DNA from: an uncultured Polyangiaceae bacterium
GTDB taxonomy: Bacteria; Myxococcota_A; Polyangia; Polyangiales; Houyiibacteriaceae
Length of the DNA: 7,146 bases
Reading direction: 5' to 3'
Assembly: GCA_947259605.1 (NCBI GenBank)
Contig: CAMYMX010000175.1
Span: 1-7,146, forward strand
Both the position numbers and the translations under genes were made by a program. This document shows, piece after piece, positions 1 through 4,957 of the stretch. Within the stretch, counting starts at the first letter, position 1, and the number at the start of each line of letters is the position of its first letter. Under the pieces are notes generated by a model that saw only the letters and a program-made list of their open reading frames with translations, did no database searches and was not told the origin of the DNA.

Positions 1-779
1 AGCGACGGGGGCGCCGGCGGGTTTGGCCGGCTGGAAACAGGCGCCGCAGGACGGGGTGTGTTTGACGGAGGCGCGAACGCATGCGGCGTCAGCGTCGTGA
101 AGATATGGGGCAACGGGACGTGGGTCGCCTTCGGAGTGAGCGAAACATCACGCGTCCGCGTCGTGTTTTTCCAGGCGCGATCCCAGACAGGGCTCGCCGT
201 CGAAACCAGATCGGAAAGCGGTGCGTCGAACGAAGGCACGGTTTCTTCGGTGCCGCTCGGGGCCTTCGCATTCACCAGTGGCACAGCACCGGTGGGCGTC
301 GCCGAACGGCTACGGGCCAACGCCAAGGGATCGCTCGCCGGAGTTGGTTGCTCCGTGGGGTAGGCACGGTCGATCGACTCGAGGAGGTCCGACAGCTTCG
401 CGACCGTCGGTAGGATGCTGTCGCCGAGCAACTCGCTGAGCTTAGCCACCGACCGCTCGTCGGTCGGGTCGGCCATCGCGACGATCGCGCCCACGCGGCT
501 CGGCCGCAAGGGAATCGCACAAAGGTCCCGCGCTACGGCTCCCGGCAAACGTCGAACGAGATCGGCGTCGACGCGCGCAAGCTCTCGGGCTCGAAGCATC
601 GGACCGAAACCCAGGTTGACGAAGAAGCCGGCCAGCGCACGCTCATCGAGACCTTCCGAGACCAGGCTTTGAGCCACCTGACCCGACGGAAGGAGCGGAT
701 CGCCGGCATCGCTCGCGCGCGCCTGAGCCTCGGTGACGAGTCCTGCGTCAACGAGCTGATCGACCAATCGCCCTGGCAT
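1..779 (-). CDS. GspE/PilB N-terminal (MshEN-like) domain protein with proline-rich tail, partial (3' end beyond window)
   Basis: An open frame runs without a stop from an ATG at 779 to the left edge (259 codons visible). Residues about 1-140 resemble the N-terminal domain of type II secretion/type IV pilus ATPases (T2SSE_N/MshEN). A short helical part (about 4-58) is followed by the typical second half: LPGAVARDLCAIPL at 78-91, AMADPTD at 101-107 and a closing helix ending SIDRAY at 135-140. In the family this domain docks the ATPase to the assembly platform, and some members bind cyclic di-GMP. Residues 141-259 are low-complexity, rich in Pro, Ala, Ser and Thr. No Walker A ATPase domain lies in the visible part, so this may be a stand-alone domain protein rather than a motor; the missing 3' end decides. 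The start fits an AGGGA Shine-Dalgarno 7 bases upstream. It is divergent from the kinase gene, 65 bases apart. The family call is by eye; the reading frame is firm. Confidence 0.82.
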   Translation of the reverse strand, partial: MPGRLVDQLVDAGLVTEAQARASDAGDPLLPSGQVAQSLVSEGLDERALAGFFVNLGFGPMLRARELARVDADLVRRLPGAVARDLCAIPLRPSRVGAIVAMADPTDERSVAKLSELLGDSILPTVAKLSDLLESIDRAYPTEQPTPASDPLALARSRSATPTGAVPLVNAKAPSGTEETVPSFDAPLSDLVSTASPVWDRAWKNTTRTRDVSLTPKATHVPLPHIFTTLTPHAFAPPSNTPRPAAPVSSRPNPPAPPS

Positions 780-844
780 ACTTCCATCCCTAGCCAGGCT
801 GGAAGCGTGCGGCAAGTGCGAGAGGCTGTTAGCATCGCTTTCCA
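780..844. promoter_or_regulatory. Divergent intergenic region between the MshEN-domain gene and the kinase gene
   Basis: These 65 bases must hold the 5' signals of both divergent genes unless promoters lie inside them. On the minus strand AGGGA (787-791) is a good ribosome-binding site for the start at 779. On the plus strand no Shine-Dalgarno sequence lies close to the ATG at 845; the nearest purine run, GAGG around 822-825, is about 19 bases away. A TAGCAT hexamer at 830-835 could be a -10 box with a very short or absent leader, but I see no good -35 partner. The regulatory assignment rests mainly on position. Confidence 0.4.
781..805 (-). repeat. Inverted repeat enclosing the Shine-Dalgarno sequence of the minus-strand gene
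   Basis: CTTCCA (781-786) and TGGAAG (800-805) are exact inverted copies separated by 13 bases. In the minus-strand transcript they could form a 6-bp stem whose loop carries AGGGA, with the 3' arm ending one base before the AUG. A role in translation control is inference. A 6-base repeat can also arise by chance. Confidence 0.35.
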
Positions 845-2062
845 ATGGCTCGAGTGCTGCACATCGAGGACGATCCTAACAATCGGCGCCTCGTGCAGAA
901 GCTGCTCGGGGCGGCCGGTCACGAGGTGATTGAGGCCGAGTGCGGCGTCGACGGGATCCGGCTCGCGCGCGAAATGGTCCCAGATCTCGTTCTCGTGGAC
1001 ATCAACATTCCGGACCTCGACGGCTATGAAGTGACCCTGCGCCTCCGCGGGATGCCGGCCCTCGAAGACGTGCCCATCGTGGCGATCACGGCCGAGGGCG
1101 ACCGTGCATCGACGCTCGCCGTGGGCTGCGATGGCTTCATCGCGAAGCCGATTGCCGCAGCGCACTTCGCAGAGACCATCGCCGAGTTCCTCGGCGGGCA
1201 CCGTGAGTGGGCCGACGACGGAAGCGATCGATTGCTTCGCGAACGCACACAGAAGATCGTCGAGCGGCTCGAGAAGAAAATCCTCGAGCTCTCTGAAACC
1301 AATCAAAGGCTGGAAGACATCGCGCGGCTTCGCCGGGAGTTTCTCCAAAACGTCAGTCACGAGCTGGCGACGCCCATGACGCCGGTGGTGGGTTACCTCC
1401 GTCTCTTACTCAACGAGGAGCTCGGCCCGCTGACCGATTTGCAGCGCAAGTGCCTGGGTTCGATCGAAACCTCGACGCAGCGACTTCGAACGGTCGTCGA
1501 TACCTTGCTCGATGTCAGCTCGCTCGAGACGGGGCGAATGCACTACTACACGCGACCGTATGACTTTCGCGAAGTTGCGGTCAAAGCGCTCGATCAAATT
1601 CGACCCAAGCTCGTCGAGCGCGACGTCACACTCGTCGAGCGCATCCCGGACGAACCGATGCCGGCACAGGGAGATCCGGACAAGCTCATGCGCGCCATGG
1701 TGCACGTGCTCGACAACGCGTCGAAGTTCACGCCAACCGGCGGCGACGTCGCGGTGGAGGTTCGCCCGGAGGGAGACGCGCACTTGCTCTTTGCGGTGTC
1801 CGACAGCGGTCCGGGCGTTCGGCCGGAGCACATCGCGCGCATCATGGAGCCCTTCTATCAGGTCGACGGCTCGGTGACGCGCGACCACGGCGGGGTCGGA
1901 TTGGGCCTGGCGTTCGCGAGGCGGGTCACCGAGGCGCTGGGTGGCGGCATCGAGATTTCGAGCCCGCCCGCCGGCGAAGTAGCCGAGCGGCAGCTGGCGG
2001 GTACCCTCGTCGAGCTCCGGGTTGGACGTGTGCCCGAACGGCCCGAGACTCCCCCTACGTGA
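845..2062 (+). CDS. Receiver-histidine kinase fusion, cytoplasmic hybrid sensor kinase
   Basis: A 405-residue protein with an N-terminal response-regulator receiver (about 3-118): acidic pair D9/D10, phosphoacceptor D52, T82 and K101 are all present. A charged helical linker (about 128-163), probably coiled coil, leads into a HisKA dimerisation domain with phosphorylatable H172 in SHELATP. The HATPase_c domain follows: N-box with N291 in HVLDNASK, G1 box DSGPG at 320-324, G2 box GLGL at 352-355. There is no signal peptide, membrane segment, PAS or GAF domain, so it should act in the cytosol, taking phosphoryl input on its receiver or sensing through a partner. The receiver in front of the kinase is the reverse of the usual hybrid order. 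ATG 845 is the only sensible start because an in-frame TAG lies at 830-832; it lacks a nearby Shine-Dalgarno. The stop overlaps the next gene by 4 bases. Class is clear; signal and target are unknown. Confidence 0.94.
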   Translation: MARVLHIEDDPNNRRLVQKLLGAAGHEVIEAECGVDGIRLAREMVPDLVLVDINIPDLDGYEVTLRLRGMPALEDVPIVAITAEGDRASTLAVGCDGFIAKPIAAAHFAETIAEFLGGHREWADDGSDRLLRERTQKIVERLEKKILELSETNQRLEDIARLRREFLQNVSHELATPMTPVVGYLRLLLNEELGPLTDLQRKCLGSIETSTQRLRTVVDTLLDVSSLETGRMHYYTRPYDFREVAVKALDQIRPKLVERDVTLVERIPDEPMPAQGDPDKLMRAMVHVLDNASKFTPTGGDVAVEVRPEGDAHLLFAVSDSGPGVRPEHIARIMEPFYQVDGSVTRDHGGVGLGLAFARRVTEALGGGIEISSPPAGEVAERQLAGTLVELRVGRVPERPETPPT

Positions 2063-3168
2063 TTTACCTCGACCACCACGCAGCAGCGCCGACACCCGAT
2101 GCGGTCCGGCTGACCATGGAAGAAGCGTCCGGCCGGGCCTGGGCGAATCCATCGAGCACCCACGCCGCGGGCCGGGCTTCGCGACAGCTCCTCGAAGCCG
2201 CCCGAGAACGGATTGCCGAGTCGATCGGCGCATCGGCGGCCGACGTCGTGCTGACGGGCGGCGGGACCGAAGCCTGCAACCTCGGGATCCGAGGGCTCGC
2301 CAAGGGTCGCTCCCGGCTCGTGACAAGCGACGTGGAGCACCCGGCGGTCGCCCAGAGCGTGAATCGGCTGCAGGGCGGTGGCGTGGAAGTGACCAGGCTG
2401 CGCGTTCTCCATGGGCAGCCACCAAGCCCGGACGAACTGGCGCGGCACCTCGACTCCAAGACCTTGGTCGCGATTCAATGGGTCAATCACGAAACCGGCA
2501 CCATCATTCCGATCGATCGCTACGCCAAGGCCTGCCGCGAACACCACGCGCGCTTGTTCGTCGATGCGACCCAGGCTTTCGGTAAGCTGCCGATCGACGT
2601 CAGCGCACTTGGGGCGGACGCCGTCGCGTTGGCCGCTCAGAAGATCGGAGGACCCGCGGGAGCCGGTGCGTGTTGGATTCGTCGGGGCCTCGACCTCGAG
2701 CCAGTGCTCGATGGCGGCTCGCAGGAGCGGGGCCGCCGGCCGGGCACCCCGGACACCCTAAGCATGGTCGGATTCGGGGCAGCCTGCGGTTTGATCGAGA
2801 CGCGACTCACGCAACAACCGCGCGTGGCGGCACTGCGTGACCGCATTGAGACGAGTCTTCTCGCGGCAGGCGCGGTCCCGAACGCTGGACATCCTCGAAC
2901 CGGCACTGTCGCGAACCTCAGCTTCCCCGGTTGGCAGGGTCCGCTGCTGGTGGCAGCGCTCGACCTCGAGGGGATCTGCCTCTCGACGGGCGCTGCCTGT
3001 TCATCCGGTCTGCAGGAGTCATCGGCCGTGATTCGCGCGATGTATCCGGATGAGCAGTGGAGGGCTGGCTCTGCGGTTCGAATCAGTTTAGGTATGGAGA
3101 CGAGCCAACGAGATATCGACTTGGCCATTGCATCGTTTGAGCGAGTTCTCGCCCGGCGCGACCCCTAG
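2059..3168 (+). CDS. Cysteine desulfurase, NifS/IscS family (group I)
   Basis: A 369-residue PLP enzyme of aminotransferase class V that converts cysteine to alanine and leaves a persulfide on its own cysteine for transfer to acceptors. Signatures in order: YLDHHAA at 3-9, GGGTEACN near residue 75, H94 in VEHPAV, N143 in NHETG, D169 and Q172 in DATQ, PLP-binding K195 in AAQKIGGP, RPGTPDT, active-site C314 in STGAACSSG, and the SAVRISLG C-terminal strand. All catalytic residues are present; the residue before the PLP lysine is Gln194 where most relatives have His. It starts at GTG, whose last two bases plus the next make the kinase TGA (GTGA overlap), with only a weak upstream Shine-Dalgarno, so translational coupling is likely. 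mnmA follows after 164 bases, suggesting a dedicated sulfur donor for tRNA thiolation as with yrvO-mnmA of Bacillus subtilis. iscS, nifS or yrvO could be argued, so no symbol is given. Confidence 0.94.
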   Translation: MIYLDHHAAAPTPDAVRLTMEEASGRAWANPSSTHAAGRASRQLLEAARERIAESIGASAADVVLTGGGTEACNLGIRGLAKGRSRLVTSDVEHPAVAQSVNRLQGGGVEVTRLRVLHGQPPSPDELARHLDSKTLVAIQWVNHETGTIIPIDRYAKACREHHARLFVDATQAFGKLPIDVSALGADAVALAAQKIGGPAGAGACWIRRGLDLEPVLDGGSQERGRRPGTPDTLSMVGFGAACGLIETRLTQQPRVAALRDRIETSLLAAGAVPNAGHPRTGTVANLSFPGWQGPLLVAALDLEGICLSTGAACSSGLQESSAVIRAMYPDEQWRAGSAVRISLGMETSQRDIDLAIASFERVLARRDP

Positions 3169-3193
3169 AACCTCAGATCAATTCGAGCCCTTC

Positions 3194-3207
3194 TGAAGAT
3201 ATCTTCA
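3194..3207. promoter_or_regulatory. Perfect 14-base palindrome, possible operator
   Basis: TGAAGATATCTTCA reads identically on both strands. It overlaps the candidate -35 region of the promoter proposed for mnmA, where a dimeric repressor could act. As RNA it would form only a 5-bp stem with a 4-base loop and no following U-run, so an operator reading is preferred over a terminator. The cognate regulator is not known from this sequence. Confidence 0.4.
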
Positions 3208-3230
3208 TCTCATTTAAAGTTTTGTATTAT
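3202..3230 (+). promoter_or_regulatory. Candidate sigma-70-type promoter for mnmA
   Basis: TATTAT at 3225-3230 matches the -10 consensus at five of six positions. Seventeen bases upstream, TCTTCA at 3202-3207 matches the -35 consensus at only three of six and lies within the palindrome. The predicted start of transcription near 3237 would give a leader of about 95 bases before the mnmA ATG. In such AT-rich sequence -10-like hexamers are common, so this is tentative. Confidence 0.35.
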
Positions 3231-3244
3231 AAACGCATGAAATT

Positions 3245-3272
3245 GCTGTAATTTTTAGCTGTGTATTTTCAG
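3245..3272 (+). repeat. Imperfect tandem direct repeat in the AT-rich gap
   Basis: GCTGTAATTTTTAG (3245-3258) is followed, sharing one G, by GCTGTGTATTTTCAG (3258-3272). Both begin GCTGT, continue with a T-tract and end in AG, at a period of 13 bases. They might be two protein-binding sites about one helical turn apart or simply low-complexity sequence. Confidence 0.25.
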
Positions 3273-3298
3273 TTACAAGGCTTTCCATTAAGTGTAAC
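3272..3298. repeat. Spaced 6-base inverted repeat
   Basis: GTTACA (3272-3277) and TGTAAC (3293-3298) are inverted copies separated by 15 bases, about 35 bases before the mnmA start codon. The spacing suits either a hairpin in the leader RNA or a dimer-binding site. Short arms make chance a fair explanation. Confidence 0.22.
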
Positions 3299-3332
3299 AG
3301 CCCACGGTTGATCTGTTCAGTGCGGAGCGACG

Positions 3333-4394
3333 ATGTCTGAAGTGAAGCGAGTGCTGGTGGCCATGAGCGGAGGGGTGGATTCCTCTGTGGCCGCTGCCCT
3401 ACTGCGCGAAGCGGGACACGACTTGGTCGGAGTCACGCTGCATCTGTGGGACGCCGACGGCGAGCAGCAGGTCGGCCGATGCTGTGCGCCCGAGGACCGC
3501 GACGACGCGCGGCGCACCTGCGAGCACCTGGAGATCCCCCATTACGTCCTCGATGAGCGCGACGCGTTTCGCAAGCACGTCGTCGACCCCTTTGTGGCCG
3601 AATATCAGGCCGGGCGGACTCCGATTCCCTGCGTGGACTGCAACCGCACGGTAAAGCTCACCCATCTCGCTGAGGTCGCGCGGCGCTTCGACGCGACCCA
3701 CATCGCCACTGGGCACTATGCGCGCTTGGAGCGAGCCGCGGACGGCCTGCTTCGATTGCTGAGAGGCCGCGACGAAGACAAGGACCAAAGTTATTTCCTC
3801 TTCGGCCTGCCGCAGCCGACGCTCGAACGGCTGGTCTTTCCCCTTGGCAACCTCACCAAGCCCGAGGTGCGCGAGGCGGGCCGGCGCCTAGGCGTCCCCA
3901 ACGCGGACAAGGCCGAGTCGCAGGAGCTCTGCTTCGTTCCCGACGGACGCATCGGCGACTTCATCAGCCGTCAGGGCAACCAGCCGCAATCCGGCGCCAT
4001 CGTCGACTCGGCGGGCACGGTGCTCGGCCGTCACGAAGGCGTCGCAAACTTCACCCGTGGGCAGCGGCGTGGACTCGGACTTGGGGGAGGTGGCACCCGC
4101 TATGTTCTTCGGATCGTGCCCGATACGGCGGAGGTCGTCGTCGGCAACGAATCGCAGCTCTACGCGCGGGAGCTCAGCGCAACCGACGCACACTGGGTCG
4201 CGGGCCGGCCGATCGAACCGTTTCACGGGGAGGTCCGCATTCGATATCGGCATCGCGGTGCTCAGGCGGACGTGACCCCACGCGGCGATGGCTTCGAGGT
4301 GCGCTTCGATGAACCACAGCGCGCGATTACGCCCGGCCAGGCGGCAGTGGTATACCGTGGCGACGAGGTGATGGGTGGCGGCTTCATTGCATGA
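3333..4394 (+). CDS. mnmA: tRNA-specific 2-thiouridylase MnmA
   Basis: A 353-residue cytosolic enzyme that activates C2 of wobble uridine 34 with ATP and inserts sulfur, giving the s2U part of mnm5s2U in tRNA Lys, Glu and Gln. The N-terminal PP-loop SGGVDSS sits at 12-18. The catalytic cysteine C103 is in PCVDCNR and the persulfide cysteine C200 in ESQELCF; GHYAR and DKDQSYFLFGL are further family signatures, followed by the central and C-terminal beta domains (GQRRGLGLGG; ITPGQAAVVY). C100 precedes C103 in a CxxC arrangement, and C50-C51 form a CCAPED motif. Length is typical. CGGAG five bases before the ATG is a good ribosome-binding site. The cysteine desulfurase just upstream is its expected sulfur source; no Tus relay genes are in view. 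The end overlaps the lipoprotein gene by 20 bases. Identification is very secure. Confidence 0.98.
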   Translation: MSEVKRVLVAMSGGVDSSVAAALLREAGHDLVGVTLHLWDADGEQQVGRCCAPEDRDDARRTCEHLEIPHYVLDERDAFRKHVVDPFVAEYQAGRTPIPCVDCNRTVKLTHLAEVARRFDATHIATGHYARLERAADGLLRLLRGRDEDKDQSYFLFGLPQPTLERLVFPLGNLTKPEVREAGRRLGVPNADKAESQELCFVPDGRIGDFISRQGNQPQSGAIVDSAGTVLGRHEGVANFTRGQRRGLGLGGGGTRYVLRIVPDTAEVVVGNESQLYARELSATDAHWVAGRPIEPFHGEVRIRYRHRGAQADVTPRGDGFEVRFDEPQRAITPGQAAVVYRGDEVMGGGFIA

Positions 4395-4953
4395 GCTTTG
4401 TGGGTTCGTCCTTTGCGGACTGCTCGCGGCGGGCTGCGCGAAGGGCAGCGGGGAGGGCAGCGCGGTTGGGCAGGTCTGGGCACCGGACTGCGGACTCGAT
4501 GGCGCGGCCTTTTCCTTGAATCCGGACTACTTCGCGATGCAGCCGAGCACCTCCGTCGAGATCATCGACATCGTCGTGCAGCGGGGCAGCGATCTCCCGA
4601 GCTACAGCGACGGGCTGGCGGTCTTCATCCGCAATCCAGAGTTGCTCAAAGAGACCATGCTGGGGACCGAAATCGAGCTCGGCGGCCTGGCGGCGCCGGT
4701 CGAAATGACGCTCTATCTCAACGCGACCTGTCCTGGAGTCGCGCGCATTCCGGTCTACTACGCCGCTGTTTCCGGCACGATTCGCTTTGACGAGCTCTAC
4801 GTGCCCTGGTTGGACAACGCCACCAAGGAAACGGTAGCCGTCTTCACAAACGTCGAGCTGGTGGACAACAAAGATCCGCTCGAACGAAGGGCCGTCCTCG
4901 ATGGGGATTTCAGCTTCCTCTTCGAAGTCGGAAGGCCGTTGCAGTATTTCTGA
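4375..4953 (+). CDS. Small predicted lipoprotein of unknown function
   Basis: A 192-residue protein with a hydrophobic N-terminus ending in LLAAGC, a lipobox with C21 as the predicted lipid-modified residue. Ala and Lys follow, with no aspartate at +2, so outer-membrane sorting would be expected. The signal is unusual in having no Lys or Arg in its n-region. The mature part (about 171 residues) looks beta-rich, with two cysteines (C39, C119) that could form a disulfide, and ends in FLFEVGRPLQYF. I cannot assign it to a named family; similar small lipoproteins are, as I recall, frequent in Myxococcota. The frame opens only after a TGA at 4369-4371, leaving GTG 4375 (GAGGTG just upstream) or TTG 4387; I prefer GTG. 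Both lie inside the end of mnmA, and the stop is 4 bases before the methyltransferase ATG, so it is clearly an operon member. Nothing links its role to RNA modification. Confidence 0.82.
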   Translation: MAASLHELCGFVLCGLLAAGCAKGSGEGSAVGQVWAPDCGLDGAAFSLNPDYFAMQPSTSVEIIDIVVQRGSDLPSYSDGLAVFIRNPELLKETMLGTEIELGGLAAPVEMTLYLNATCPGVARIPVYYAAVSGTIRFDELYVPWLDNATKETVAVFTNVELVDNKDPLERRAVLDGDFSFLFEVGRPLQYF

Positions 4954-4957
4954 GCCG

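Larger units (their letters stand above)
3174..3315. repeat. 8-base inverted repeat flanking the AT-rich segment
   Basis: CAGATCAA at 3174-3181 is exactly matched in inverted orientation by TTGATCTG at 3308-3315. The copies bracket almost exactly the low-GC segment, as terminal repeats of a very small insertion would. However, 8-base matches occur by chance in a region this long at a rate of roughly one in five, no clear target-site duplication is visible, and similarity does not extend past the 8 bases. I treat this as a candidate only. Confidence 0.25.
3169..3332 (+). promoter_or_regulatory. AT-rich intergenic region upstream of mnmA
   Basis: This is the largest gap between genes here. Positions 3181-3300 contain 38 G or C in 120 bases (about 32 %), far below the GC-rich genes on both sides. 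It holds the 14-base palindrome at 3194-3207, a candidate promoter at 3202-3230, a short imperfect direct repeat at 3245-3272, a spaced 6-base inverted repeat at 3272-3298 and an 8-base inverted repeat near the edges. No convincing ORF and no GC-rich hairpin followed by a T-run is present, so an intrinsic terminator for the upstream pair is not supported. It most likely holds the promoter for the mnmA run. Confidence 0.6.

Noticed and set aside
58..439. Several plus-strand open frames of about 70-110 codons
   Set aside because: They overlap the minus-strand MshEN-domain gene antisense, have no domains and no supporting ribosome-binding sites.
533..1360. 275-codon minus-strand open frame
   Set aside because: It runs antisense to the receiver-kinase gene and then in a different frame from the real minus-strand gene at 1-779. 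Its protein shows no family features, while both overlapped genes have clear domains.
1406..2425. 339-codon minus-strand open frame
   Set aside because: It is antisense to the conserved histidine kinase and cysteine desulfurase genes. Long antisense frames are expected at this GC content, and the product is Arg-rich with no motifs.
3194..3220. Intrinsic terminator after the cysteine desulfurase
   Set aside because: The only stem is the AT-rich palindrome with a 5-bp arm, and no U-run follows directly. It is too weak to call.
3237..3251. Four-codon open frame ATGAAATTGCTGTAA in the AT-rich gap, as a possible leader peptide
   Set aside because: There is no Shine-Dalgarno before it, no run of regulatory codons and no attenuator-like hairpin after it.
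4391..4394. ATGA overlap at the mnmA stop as the start of the next gene
   Set aside because: The frame from ATG 4391 gives a short Arg-rich product that does not continue into the lipoprotein. The lipoprotein frame opens at GTG 4375 instead.
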